This document shows positions 15,143 to 23,753 of a DNA stretch of 64,000 nt, in pieces. Numbering within the stretch: the first letter of the stretch is position 1; each line of letters starts with the position of its first letter. The position numbers and the translations under genes are program-made. The notes under the pieces were generated by a model. That model was not told where the DNA came from. It searched no databases and saw only the letters and a program-made list of their open reading frames with translations. This DNA comes from Saccharomonospora viridis DSM 43017 (GTDB lineage Bacteria > Actinomycetota > Actinomycetes > Mycobacteriales > Pseudonocardiaceae). Location: contig NC_013159.1 of NCBI RefSeq assembly GCF_000023865.1, positions 2,568,001 through 2,632,000 on the forward strand, read 5' to 3'.

Positions 15143-17278
15143 CTACGCCTCCATCCCCAGTTGCTGTTTGAGCCATCGCACCTGCATCAGCATGAGGTTC
15201 TCCGCGACCTCCTCGGACTGCGGGGTCATGTGGGTGACGCCGACCAGTGGCAGGAACGTGTGGTCTCGACCGGCCGCCAACAGCGCCGCGGACAAACGCA
15301 GGGAGTGGGCGACGAAGACGTTGTCGTCCCCCAGGCCGTGCATCAGCAACAGCGGCCTGCGCAACGACGGGGCGTCGGCGATCAGCGAGTTCCGTTCGTA
15401 GACGCCCGGGTTGTCGTCCGGGTGCCCGAGGTAGCGCTCGGTGTAGGCGGTGTCGTACAAGGACCAGTCGGTCACCGGGGCGCCGGCGAGGGCCGCGTGG
15501 AACACGTCGGGCCTTCGCAACACCGCCAGCGCGGACAGGTAGCCGCCGTAGGACCAACCACGGATGGCGACCCGGTCGAGGTCCAGCAGGTGCGGATACC
15601 GTTCGGCGACGGCGTGCAGCGCGTCCACCTGGTCGGTCAGCGTGACGTCGGCGAGCGCGTGGTGGACCTCCTTCTCCCACGCCGGACCGCGTCCGGGGGT
15701 TCCCCGCCCGTCGACGACCAACACGGCGAATCCCTGGTCCGCCAGCCACTGCGAGGTGAGGAAGCTGTTGCGGCTCTGCAGCACCCGCTGCGCGTGCGGA
15801 CCGCCGTAGGGGTCGAGCAACACCGGGAGCGGACCGTCGACGGGGGCGCTGTCGACGTCCCGTCCGGTGGGCAACACGAGTGCCGCCCGCAGTTCACGTT
15901 CGCCGACGGTGAGCCACACCGGTTTGGGCGCAAGGCCGGGGTCCATCGGATACGACGCGATCTCGGCGACCGGTTTCCCCTCCCGCAACACCGACACCCT
16001 CGGACCGCTGTAATCGAGGCTCCAGGTCGACAACACCGTCGTGTCCGCGTTGCCCGCCCCGATGTGCACACCATCCACTTCGGACAAACGTTGCGCCTCG
16101 CCGACCGAGGTGCGGTAGACGTGGATCTGAGTGGGGTCGTCCTCAGAGGCGGAGAACAACAGCTCCTCCCCCACATGGAGCACCGAGCGCACCTGCAATC
16201 CCACCGGGGTCACCGGTTCCCCGTCCACGAGTACGCGGTAGGTGTCGTCGCGGACGCCCACGTGCACCAGTCTGCCTTCCGCGGTCCACGCGGGAACGCC
16301 GGTGACGACCTCCACCCAGCGCTCGTCCTCCTCGTGGCACAGCAGGCGGGCCGATCCGCTCCGCGGGTCGAGCGCGTAGATCTCCAGACGTCGCTGGTCC
16401 CGAGGTTGCACCGCGATCAGCGGCGGTCCCGCCGCCGACCAGTGCGCGGCCACGAGATACTCCCAATCGCCGCGCTGCACGTCCACCCTGCTGCCGTCGA
16501 GCCCGAGGAACGACAACGACACCGACGCGTTGCGTGTGCCCGCGGCGGGATAGGCGACGGTGGTGGCGGGCGTATCCGGGTGGGCTGGATCGGCGATGGT
16601 CCACGTGGGCACCCCGGTGTGGTCGGTGCGCTGCACCAACAGGGTCTTCCCGTCGGGCGACCACCAGTAGCCGCGTGTCCTGTTCAGCTCCTCGGCGGCG
16701 ATGAACTCCGCCAACCCCCAGGTGATGTCGGCGCCCTCGTCGGGTGTCAGAGCACGATCCGCGCCGGAGGCGAGCTCCACCACGCGCAACCTGCGGTCGC
16801 TGACGTAGGCGACGTGTGTACCGGTGGGATCGGGTCGCGGATCGACCACGGCCGCGTCCACGAGCAACCGCACGTCCCTGCTGTCGAGATCGACCGTGTA
16901 GAGCTTGCCGGACAGGGAGAACGCCACCACGCGGAAGGCGGCGTCGGTGGCATAGCCCACCACTCCGCCGGAGGCCTCCCTCACCCGTTCTCGGCGCGCG
17001 CGTTCCTCGGGGGGCAACTCCTCCTCGCCCGGCAGTAGTGCGGCGGCGTCCACCACGACCGACTCCTCGCCGGTGCGCATGTCGAGCAGGTACAGATTGT
17101 TCCGTCGGTCGGTCGCCGTCCGCGAACGCTGGAACAGCACTCGACTTCCGTCCGGGGAGACGTGGAAGTTCTTCGGCGTCCCGAGCGTGAAGCGCTGGGT
17201 CCGGGCTTGTCGACGCAGGAAAGAAAGATCGTCCGTCACGGAAAGGTACTGTCGCAGACGAGCCCCTTCCCGCGCCAT
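15143..17278 (-). CDS. S9 family peptidase (dipeptidyl-peptidase IV type)
   Basis: This 711-residue protein has an N-terminal beta-propeller (DPPIV_N, about residues 30-440) and a C-terminal alpha/beta-hydrolase domain. The nucleophile elbow is GWSYGGY, followed by an Asp in a HGLGDDNV segment and a His in GVTHMT. It has no signal peptide, so it is probably cytoplasmic. It likely trims X-Pro or related dipeptides or short peptides. A 127-bp divergent region separates it from rocD. Confidence 0.9.
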   Translation of the reverse strand: MAREGARLRQYLSVTDDLSFLRRQARTQRFTLGTPKNFHVSPDGSRVLFQRSRTATDRRNNLYLLDMRTGEESVVVDAAALLPGEEELPPEERARRERVREASGGVVGYATDAAFRVVAFSLSGKLYTVDLDSRDVRLLVDAAVVDPRPDPTGTHVAYVSDRRLRVVELASGADRALTPDEGADITWGLAEFIAAEELNRTRGYWWSPDGKTLLVQRTDHTGVPTWTIADPAHPDTPATTVAYPAAGTRNASVSLSFLGLDGSRVDVQRGDWEYLVAAHWSAAGPPLIAVQPRDQRRLEIYALDPRSGSARLLCHEEDERWVEVVTGVPAWTAEGRLVHVGVRDDTYRVLVDGEPVTPVGLQVRSVLHVGEELLFSASEDDPTQIHVYRTSVGEAQRLSEVDGVHIGAGNADTTVLSTWSLDYSGPRVSVLREGKPVAEIASYPMDPGLAPKPVWLTVGERELRAALVLPTGRDVDSAPVDGPLPVLLDPYGGPHAQRVLQSRNSFLTSQWLADQGFAVLVVDGRGTPGRGPAWEKEVHHALADVTLTDQVDALHAVAERYPHLLDLDRVAIRGWSYGGYLSALAVLRRPDVFHAALAGAPVTDWSLYDTAYTERYLGHPDDNPGVYERNSLIADAPSLRRPLLLMHGLGDDNVFVAHSLRLSAALLAAGRDHTFLPLVGVTHMTPQSEEVAENLMLMQVRWLKQQLGMEA

Positions 17279-17405
17279 CCATCACACCCCGTCGAGAGAG
17301 CATGCAACGATCCGCCCTCTTTCCGCGCGGAATACGCAATGAACGACGGATTCAGGCAATGTTTATCGGATGATTTCGCCGTGCCCGACGCCCTAACCTG
17401 AACGT

Positions 17406-18656
17406 ATGACAACGTTCGCCGACAAATCCACCGACGCCGACAGCGCCACCGGCCTCGCTCCGGCCGAGTACATCGCATTGGATGAACGCTGGAGCACGCA
17501 CAACTACCATCCGCTGCCCGTCGTGATCGCCGAGGGCGAGGGCGCGTGGGTGACCGATGTGCAGGGCGAACGTTACCTCGACTTCCTGGCGGGCTATTCG
17601 GCGTTGAACTTCGGACACCGTCATCCCGATCTGGTGCGGGCCGCCACCGAACAGCTCGGGCGTGTGACACTGACCTCGCGCGCGTTCCGGCACGACCAGT
17701 TCGGACTGTTCTGCCGGGAGCTGGCCGAACTCACCGGCACCGACATGGTGCTGCCCATGAACTCCGGCGCCGAGGCCGTGGAGTCCGCGATCAAAGTCGC
17801 CCGCAAATGGGCCTACCGCGTGAAGGGCGTCCCCGATGGACAGGCGCAGATCGTGGTCGCCGGCTCCAACTTCCACGGCCGCACCACCACCATCGTGTCC
17901 TTCTCCACGGACGAGGACGCGCGTGCCGACTACGGCCCGTTCACCCCGGGTTTCGTCGTGGTCCCCTACGGCGACGCGGCGGCCCTGGCCGAGGCCGTCA
18001 ACGACCGCACCGCGGCCGTGTTGCTGGAGCCGATCCAGGGTGAGGCCGGGGTGATCGTGCCCCCGGACGGCTACCTCGCCGAGGCTCGCAGGCTCTGCGA
18101 CGAGGCGGGTGCGCTGCTCATCGCCGACGAGATCCAGTCCGGGCTGGCCCGGACGGGCACGGTGTTCGCGTTGGACCACGAGCGGGTCACCGCGGATCTC
18201 TACACCCTGGGCAAGGCGCTCGGCGGTGGCATCATGCCGGTGTCGGCCGTGGTGGGGCGTGCCGACGTGCTCGGGGTGTTGCGTCCCGGTGAGCACGGCT
18301 CCACGTTCGGGGGCAATCCGCTCGCCTGTGCGGTGGGTCGCGCGGTGGTGCGTTTGCTGTCCACGGGGGAGTTCCAACAACGGTCGACGTCGCTGGGCGC
18401 GCGCATGCACGAGCGGCTGTCCGAACTCGTCGGCAACGGCGTCACCGCCGTACGCGGGCGTGGACTGTGGGCGGGTGTGGACCTCGCCCCCGACGGTCTG
18501 TCCGGCCGCGAGGCCGCGGAGGCACTGTTGCGACGTGGTGTGCTGTGCAAGGAGACCCACGGCCACACGCTGCGGCTGGCTCCCCCACTGGTGATCGAGG
18601 AGGCCGACCTCGACCGGGGACTCGACGCGTTGGCTCAGGTCGTCGCACAGAGGTGA
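17406..18656 (+). CDS. rocD: Ornithine--oxo-acid aminotransferase
   Basis: This 416-residue PLP-dependent class III aminotransferase converts ornithine plus 2-oxoglutarate to glutamate semialdehyde plus glutamate, in arginine/ornithine breakdown toward proline or glutamate. The PLP lysine is Lys270 in YTLGKALGGG. The cofactor Asp is in ADEIQSGLARTG, and the NSGAEAVESAIK phosphate loop is present. The first residues (YIALDERWSTHNYHPLPVV) match ornithine aminotransferases well. The stop overlaps the next start (GTGA), so the PAP2 gene is probably co-transcribed. Confidence 0.93.
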   Translation: MTTFADKSTDADSATGLAPAEYIALDERWSTHNYHPLPVVIAEGEGAWVTDVQGERYLDFLAGYSALNFGHRHPDLVRAATEQLGRVTLTSRAFRHDQFGLFCRELAELTGTDMVLPMNSGAEAVESAIKVARKWAYRVKGVPDGQAQIVVAGSNFHGRTTTIVSFSTDEDARADYGPFTPGFVVVPYGDAAALAEAVNDRTAAVLLEPIQGEAGVIVPPDGYLAEARRLCDEAGALLIADEIQSGLARTGTVFALDHERVTADLYTLGKALGGGIMPVSAVVGRADVLGVLRPGEHGSTFGGNPLACAVGRAVVRLLSTGEFQQRSTSLGARMHERLSELVGNGVTAVRGRGLWAGVDLAPDGLSGREAAEALLRRGVLCKETHGHTLRLAPPLVIEEADLDRGLDALAQVVAQR

Positions 18657-19282
18657 GCTCCCGAACCCTCGCCGCTTCGTACGTCGTCGCGGCGTTGTGC
18701 GGGGCGGTGGCGCTGTCGTTGGGCTCGGTCGTCGCCGGCGAACACGCCCCGACCGGGCTGGATCAGGCGTTCGAATCCGGTGTCGCGGACGTGTTCGGCG
18801 GTTCGTGGGTGTTGTCGGTCCTCGTGGCGCCCACGGAACCGTGGGCCGTGCTGCCCGTCCTCGGGGTCGTGGCGGTGGCCGGGGTGGTGCGTCGCCGTCC
18901 CGACCTCACGGCCCTCGCCGTGTCGGCACCCGCCGTGGCCGTCGGACTCAACACGGTCGTGCTCAAACCGTGGTTCGGCCGCTACTACGACGATCACCTG
19001 GCCTATCCCAGCGGACACACGGTGAGTCTGGTGGCGACGGTGACCGTGGTGGCGCTGTCCGTATCGACCACACGGACACGCGTTCTCACGGTCGTCGTCG
19101 GCGTGGTGCTCACGGGCTGCGCGGCGGTCGGTATGGCCGGCCTCGGCTACCACTACGTCACCGACGTCGTGGGCGGCGCGGCCACGGCCGTCGCGGTGAC
19201 CCTCGGCATGGCGCCCCCGGTGCGAGCGGCCGTCACGTCCGGCTTCCGGACTGGTCCACGGCGTCGCGGGCCAGTGCCGTGA
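18653..19282 (+). CDS. PAP2-superfamily membrane phosphatase
   Basis: This 209-residue protein has about five or six transmembrane helices. It carries KPWFGR (a reduced first PAP2 motif), PSGHT (second) and GYHYVTDVVGG, in which His and Asp of the third motif are kept but the usual Ser-Arg is replaced by Gly-Leu. It may hydrolyse lipid phosphates such as undecaprenyl or phosphatidyl phosphates. The GTG overlaps the rocD stop by four bases. Its last 50 bases overlap the 3' end of zapE on the other strand. Confidence 0.8.
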   Translation: MSSRTLAASYVVAALCGAVALSLGSVVAGEHAPTGLDQAFESGVADVFGGSWVLSVLVAPTEPWAVLPVLGVVAVAGVVRRRPDLTALAVSAPAVAVGLNTVVLKPWFGRYYDDHLAYPSGHTVSLVATVTVVALSVSTTRTRVLTVVVGVVLTGCAAVGMAGLGYHYVTDVVGGAATAVAVTLGMAPPVRAAVTSGFRTGPRRRGPVP

Positions 19283-20282
19283 GTCGGCTCACTGCCCGCA
19301 GGTACTTCTTGCGGTAGCCGCCCGCGAGCATGTCCTCGTCGAAGAGTTCCCCGAGCGAGCTGCCGGAGACCAGCACCGGGACGGCCCGGTCGTAGAGCCG
19401 GTCGGCGAACGCCACCAGTCGTAGCGCGATGGCCTGGTCACTCGCGGGACGGACCCCGCGCAGGTGCACGGCCGACACGTTGTCCACCAACCGTCCGTAT
19501 CGGGACGGATGCAGGCTCGCCAGGTGGTCGCAGAGTTTGTCGAAGTCGTCCAGTGTGGCGCCCGGCCACGCGTTCGCCGACGCCGTCAGTTCCTCGTCGC
19601 TCAACGGCTCGGGCGGTTCGGGGAGACCACGGTGCCGGTAGTCGGGGCCGTCCACCCGGACGACGTCGAACTTCGACGACAGCGACTGGATCTCGCGCAG
19701 GAAGTCCTCGGCGGCGAATCGGCCCTCGCCGAGCTTGTCGGGCAGCGTGTTGGAGGTGGCGGCGACGAACACCCCGGCGTCGGTCAGTTCCCGCAACAAG
19801 CGGGTGACGAGCATCGTGTCACCGGGATCGTCCAGCTCGAACTCGTCGATGGCCAACAGCCGGTGGCTGGACAACCGGCGAACGGCCTCGTCGAACCCGA
19901 GCGCGCCCACCACGTGGGTCAGTTCGACGAACGTTCCGTACGCCTTCGGCCCCGGTACCGCGTGCCAGATGGACGCCAGCAGGTGGGTCTTCCCGACCCC
20001 GAACCCGCCGTCGAGGTAGAGGCCGGGTCGTTGCGCGGGCTGTTTGCGCCCCCCGAGCCCGAACAGCGCACGCCAGCCCTTCGCCGTCCCACCCCCGGAA
20101 TCGGCCACCCGCTCGGCGAAACGGGAGCACGCGGCCACGGCCTCGGCCTGGCTCGGTTCGGCCGGATTCGGCACATAGGTGGAGAACCGCACGCTGTCGA
20201 AACGGGGCGGGGGCACCAACGTCGAGATCAGTTCGTCCGGGGAGATCTCGGGATGGCGCGAGGTCAGCTGCTCGGTCGGCAT
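19233..20282 (-). CDS. zapE: ZapE/AFG1-like ATPase
   Basis: This 349-residue AAA-type ATPase of the AFG1/ZapE family has Walker A GGFGVGKTH and Walker B LLAIDEFELDD. The arginine-finger region and the C-terminal RLVAFADRLYD are typical. In E. coli ZapE acts at the division site; the mitochondrial homologue aids protein turnover. It is equivalent in place to mycobacterial Rv2670c. It is divergent from the reductase gene by about 55 bp. Confidence 0.9.
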   Translation of the reverse strand: MPTEQLTSRHPEISPDELISTLVPPPRFDSVRFSTYVPNPAEPSQAEAVAACSRFAERVADSGGGTAKGWRALFGLGGRKQPAQRPGLYLDGGFGVGKTHLLASIWHAVPGPKAYGTFVELTHVVGALGFDEAVRRLSSHRLLAIDEFELDDPGDTMLVTRLLRELTDAGVFVAATSNTLPDKLGEGRFAAEDFLREIQSLSSKFDVVRVDGPDYRHRGLPEPPEPLSDEELTASANAWPGATLDDFDKLCDHLASLHPSRYGRLVDNVSAVHLRGVRPASDQAIALRLVAFADRLYDRAVPVLVSGSSLGELFDEDMLAGGYRKKYLRAVSRLTALARDAVDQSGSRT

Positions 20283-20337
20283 ACCGATCAGCCTAGGTGC
20301 CGCCCCGAGGAGGCGACGTGGGTCGCCTCATGTTGTG

Positions 20338-21111
20338 ATGGCCACTGTGCACCGTCTCTTGCCCACTCCCGTCGAACTGTCGTCGTTGACCGACACCGAA
20401 CTGGAGCGTCTCTACGACTATCCGCCCGATCTTGCGCGCCCGTGGGTGCAGGTGAACTTCGTCTCCTCGGCCGACGGCGCGGTGTCGGTGTCCGACCGCT
20501 CCGCAGGCCTGTCCCACCCGGCGGACAAGCGGGTGTTCGGCCTGGGTCGGGATCTCGCGGACGTGATCCTCGTGGGGGCGGGCACGGCCCGGGCCGAACG
20601 CTATCGGGGGGTGAAGGCCCACGAGCTGAGGCTCGAGCGCAGGCGCAGGCTGGGCTTGAGTGAGCTGCCGCCCATCGCGGTCGTCACGGGGCGTTGTGAC
20701 CTCACCCCGGACGACCCGCTCGTGACCGACACCATCGTCCCTCCCCTCGTGCTCACCACGCAGCGGGCGCCACGACACCGCAAGGACGCCCTCACCGAAG
20801 CCGGGGTGGACGTGGTCGAAGCGGGCGAGGAGACGGTGGATCCGCGCCTTGCGCTCGCAGCACTCGACGAGCGCGGGCTGCGCCGCGTGGACTGCGAGGG
20901 CGGACCTCGGTTGTTCGCGGCGTTGGTGGCCGCCGACCTCGTGGACCAGTTGTGTCTCACGATCGCCCCGCTGCTGGCGGGTGCCGGCGCGGACCGCATC
21001 GTCACCGGCGTGCCGAGTCCGCTGCCCCGGTCCCTGCGACTCGCCTCGGTGCTGCACGAGGACGGCTTCCTCATGCTGCGGTATCGAAGGGCTGGACGGC
21101 AGGACGCGTGA
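20338..21111 (+). CDS. RibD C-terminal-like pyrimidine reductase family protein
   Basis: This 257-residue dihydrofolate-reductase-fold protein is like the reductase domain of RibD, without the deaminase domain. It shows VQVNFVSSADGAV at the substrate strand, a VGAGTARAERY-type nucleotide loop and CEGGPRLFAALVAADLVDQL near the C-terminus. It corresponds in place to Rv2671, annotated RibD in mycobacteria and known to act as a dihydrofolate reductase analogue there. The start is ATG 20338 or GTG 20335. No strong ribosome binding site is visible. Confidence 0.85.
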   Translation: MATVHRLLPTPVELSSLTDTELERLYDYPPDLARPWVQVNFVSSADGAVSVSDRSAGLSHPADKRVFGLGRDLADVILVGAGTARAERYRGVKAHELRLERRRRLGLSELPPIAVVTGRCDLTPDDPLVTDTIVPPLVLTTQRAPRHRKDALTEAGVDVVEAGEETVDPRLALAALDERGLRRVDCEGGPRLFAALVAADLVDQLCLTIAPLLAGAGADRIVTGVPSPLPRSLRLASVLHEDGFLMLRYRRAGRQDA

Positions 21112-21193
21112 GGCCCCGCTCACGTGCGCCTCACCACTGCCGTGACAAGGTTTGTGTGCCGAGAAGGTCAGCAGGAAGAGGGGGCCTGTTTCC

Positions 21194-22738
21194 GTGCCGC
21201 GCCGTGGTCGTGCTCGCCGACAACTCGTCGTGTCCGCGCTGGTGGCGCTGCTTGCCGCGGGCTGCACCGCGGGACCGTCGACGCGGCCCCCGGTGGTCGA
21301 GAACGACGGTGAGCCCGCTCCTTCCACCACCGAGGCCTCGCGGGAGGTGCCCCTGCCGGAGCTGGCCGAACCCCGCGGCCCGTCACTGTCGTGGGAGAAA
21401 TGCGACCCACTGCTGCTGGAGGGGCTGGATCGCGGTGACGACGCGCCGAGCGTGTCCTGCGCCCGCATCATGGCGCCGCTCGACGCCCCCGGCCTACCGG
21501 GGTTGGGCCTCACCCGACTCGGACTCACCAAGGTCGGCGACGGCTCCGTGCCGTTGGTGGTGTTGAACGGCCTCGGGGGTGAGCCGGGGACCCGGTACGC
21601 GGTGCGGTTGGCCGACACGCTGCCCGAGGAGATCCTGCGGACGTTCTCGTTGATCGGCGTCGACCGCCGGGGGACGGGGTCCTCCGAGCCCATCCAATGC
21701 ATTCCGCCCGAGGAGCGGCAGACCCTGTTGGGGCACGATCCCACGACCACCGTGGACCCGATCCTCGACGCGGCCAGGACGGCCGGTCAGCAGTGCGCCC
21801 TCAACCTGGAGGACGCCCAGACCGCGTACGACAGTTGGCGCACCGCCGGCGACCTGGACGAGCTGCGGGCCCGACTCGGCGTCCCGCGGCTCAACATCCT
21901 GGCCCACGGCGAGGGTTCGACCTCCGCCGCCTACTACGCGGCGCGGTTTCCCCAACACACGGGCCGTATCGTGCTCGACGGTGTGCCCGACCCCTCGACC
22001 GACCTGACCATCGGACTCGGCGACATCGCCGCCGCGGCGGAGGCCACGCTGGACCGGTTCGCCGCCGACTGCGCCGACCAGGATTGTCCGCTCGGCGATG
22101 ACGCCCGCGCCGCCGTGACCGCCCTCGCCGACGACGCCCGCGCGACACCGCTGCGGGTGGGTGAGCACCGGATGAGCTCGACGCTCGTGCTTCGCGCCGT
22201 CCTCACCGGGTTGGCCCAACCGGACCGCTGGTCGGAGCTGGCCGACGCGATCGCGGCAGCGCGTAAGGGCGACGGCGAGGCGCTGTTCGGTTTCGTGAAG
22301 CCGTGGCTTGCGGACACCGGCCGGTGGAAGGCCAGGGCGGACAGCGTTCTCGTCACGCGCTGCAACGACACCGAACCCCGACTGCCCAGCGATCGGATCC
22401 GGCAGGTGTCGCGCCAACTCGGCGACGAGCACCCCGTGTTCGGTGCCGTGGTGGCCCAGCAGCTCGCGTGGTGCAGTCCGTGGCCGAACCGGCAGGAGGA
22501 GATGCCGGAACTCGGCTCCCCCGACGCCCCGCCGATCCTGGTGCTCAGCACCGCCGCCGATCCGGTCACCCCTGAAAAGGGCACCATCCGCGCGGCGGAG
22601 CGGATTCCGGGGGCGGTCCGGATCGCCTGGCAGGGAGCGGGACACGGCGCGCTCGGCTCCGGCTGCGTCGCCGACGAGGTCACCGCGTTCCTCGTCGACG
22701 GGGTCGTGCCGGAGGACGGTACCTTGTGCCCCGCCTGA
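21194..22738 (+). CDS. Secreted alpha/beta-hydrolase lipoprotein, Rv2672-like, with altered nucleophile
   Basis: This 514-residue exported protein has a basic N-terminus, a hydrophobic stretch and the lipobox LLAAGC (Cys24). The body matches tripeptidyl-aminopeptidase-like hydrolases: an oxyanion-region VDRRGTGSSEP, a C-terminal Asp in STAADPVTP and a His in GAGHGALGSGC. At the nucleophile elbow, where relatives have G-x-S-x-G, this protein has A-H-G-E-G (residues 237-241), so the catalytic Ser appears replaced by Gly. GTG 21194 is preferred to TTG 21152 because AGAGGGGG lies ten bases upstream and the signal peptide starts cleanly. Confidence 0.8.
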   Translation: MPRRGRARRQLVVSALVALLAAGCTAGPSTRPPVVENDGEPAPSTTEASREVPLPELAEPRGPSLSWEKCDPLLLEGLDRGDDAPSVSCARIMAPLDAPGLPGLGLTRLGLTKVGDGSVPLVVLNGLGGEPGTRYAVRLADTLPEEILRTFSLIGVDRRGTGSSEPIQCIPPEERQTLLGHDPTTTVDPILDAARTAGQQCALNLEDAQTAYDSWRTAGDLDELRARLGVPRLNILAHGEGSTSAAYYAARFPQHTGRIVLDGVPDPSTDLTIGLGDIAAAAEATLDRFAADCADQDCPLGDDARAAVTALADDARATPLRVGEHRMSSTLVLRAVLTGLAQPDRWSELADAIAAARKGDGEALFGFVKPWLADTGRWKARADSVLVTRCNDTEPRLPSDRIRQVSRQLGDEHPVFGAVVAQQLAWCSPWPNRQEEMPELGSPDAPPILVLSTAADPVTPEKGTIRAAERIPGAVRIAWQGAGHGALGSGCVADEVTAFLVDGVVPEDGTLCPA

Positions 22739-22774
22739 TTCGGTCCGAGGCGGTCCGCGACACGTCCCCCGGCG

Positions 22775-23686
22775 TCACCGCAGGAGGAGTGTGGCGACCA
22801 CGGGTCGGTGATCGGAGGCCTCGACAGCGGGGACGGAGGCGTTCAGCACGCGCACACCGCCACCCGCGGTGATGTAGTCGATCCGTTTGACGGGGTCCTC
22901 GGCGGGATACGTCAACCCGCCGCCCCGTGTCCCCCACGCATCGCGCAGGCGTTCGAACAGCGGCGCCAACTCCGGTGCCGCGGGTTCCGCGTTGAAGTCC
23001 CCCAGCAGCAGCTGATGGGCGCGGGGCGGGTCCTGCCGGAGGATGTCGAGCATCTCCGTGACCTGACGACTCCGGACGGTCGGGTCCGGCCGGTAGTCCA
23101 GGTGTGTGTTGTAGACGTGCACCGGCAGGCCGCGTACCGAGACGACGACCTCCGCGAAACCCGGCATGGGCTCCGGTTCCGCTCCCGGCTCCACGGTCGA
23201 CAAGCGGCTGATCTCGTGGTTGGTGGCCGACAGGACGGGGTGACGGCTCAACACGGCCACGCCGTAGCGGCGGCGTTCCTCCCGCCCCGGCTCGGGGTCG
23301 AGATCGTAGATCGGCGCGAAGTACACCGACATGTCCGTCAGCCGTGCCAGCTCGGTCGCCTGGTCGACGTAATCACTGCGGTCGGCCCAATGCACGTCGA
23401 CCTCCTGCAAGGCCACGACGTCCACGTCCGCGTCGCGGATCACCGACGCGATCCGACCCAGGTCCGACACCCCGTCGGTGCCGATACCGGTGTGGATGTT
23501 GTAACTCATGACACGCAGCACCCGGGGCCCGTGACGCGGCTCCGCCGAGGCCGTGCCGGGCACGGTGAGCATCGCGGTGAGCAGGGTGAGGACGGCCGCG
23601 ACGATCACCGCGGCCACGGCTGTGTTCCGTGACACCCCCGGCGTCCGCGGGCGGTGCACGGACGCGTGGACATGGCGAGTCGGCAT
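22775..23686 (-). CDS. Secreted endonuclease/exonuclease/phosphatase family protein
   Basis: This 303-residue protein of the DNase I/sphingomyelinase fold has an N-terminal signal or anchor (NTAVAAVIVAAVLTLLTAML, then an AxA site). The metal and catalytic motifs are MSYNIHTG, ALQEVD, YNTHLDY, LLGDFNAEP and ASDHRPV, in the right order. It could be an extracellular nuclease or phosphodiesterase. The start at 23686 is chosen because it puts the signal peptide near the N-terminus; longer frames run into the divergent gene. No strong ribosome binding site is seen. Confidence 0.85.
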   Translation of the reverse strand: MPTRHVHASVHRPRTPGVSRNTAVAAVIVAAVLTLLTAMLTVPGTASAEPRHGPRVLRVMSYNIHTGIGTDGVSDLGRIASVIRDADVDVVALQEVDVHWADRSDYVDQATELARLTDMSVYFAPIYDLDPEPGREERRRYGVAVLSRHPVLSATNHEISRLSTVEPGAEPEPMPGFAEVVVSVRGLPVHVYNTHLDYRPDPTVRSRQVTEMLDILRQDPPRAHQLLLGDFNAEPAAPELAPLFERLRDAWGTRGGGLTYPAEDPVKRIDYITAGGGVRVLNASVPAVEASDHRPVVATLLLR

Positions 23687-23753
23687 GTCCAGACCATAGT
23701 GGGCACCGTTCTGCTCTTGACGGAACCCGAGGCAGATGTTTCTCTGACGGTCG

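Noticed and set aside
15161-17038. 625-residue open frame opposite the S9 peptidase
   Set aside because: It is a mirror of a GC-rich coding strand. Its composition is His/Arg/Gly-rich without domains, and the opposite strand encodes a clear peptidase.
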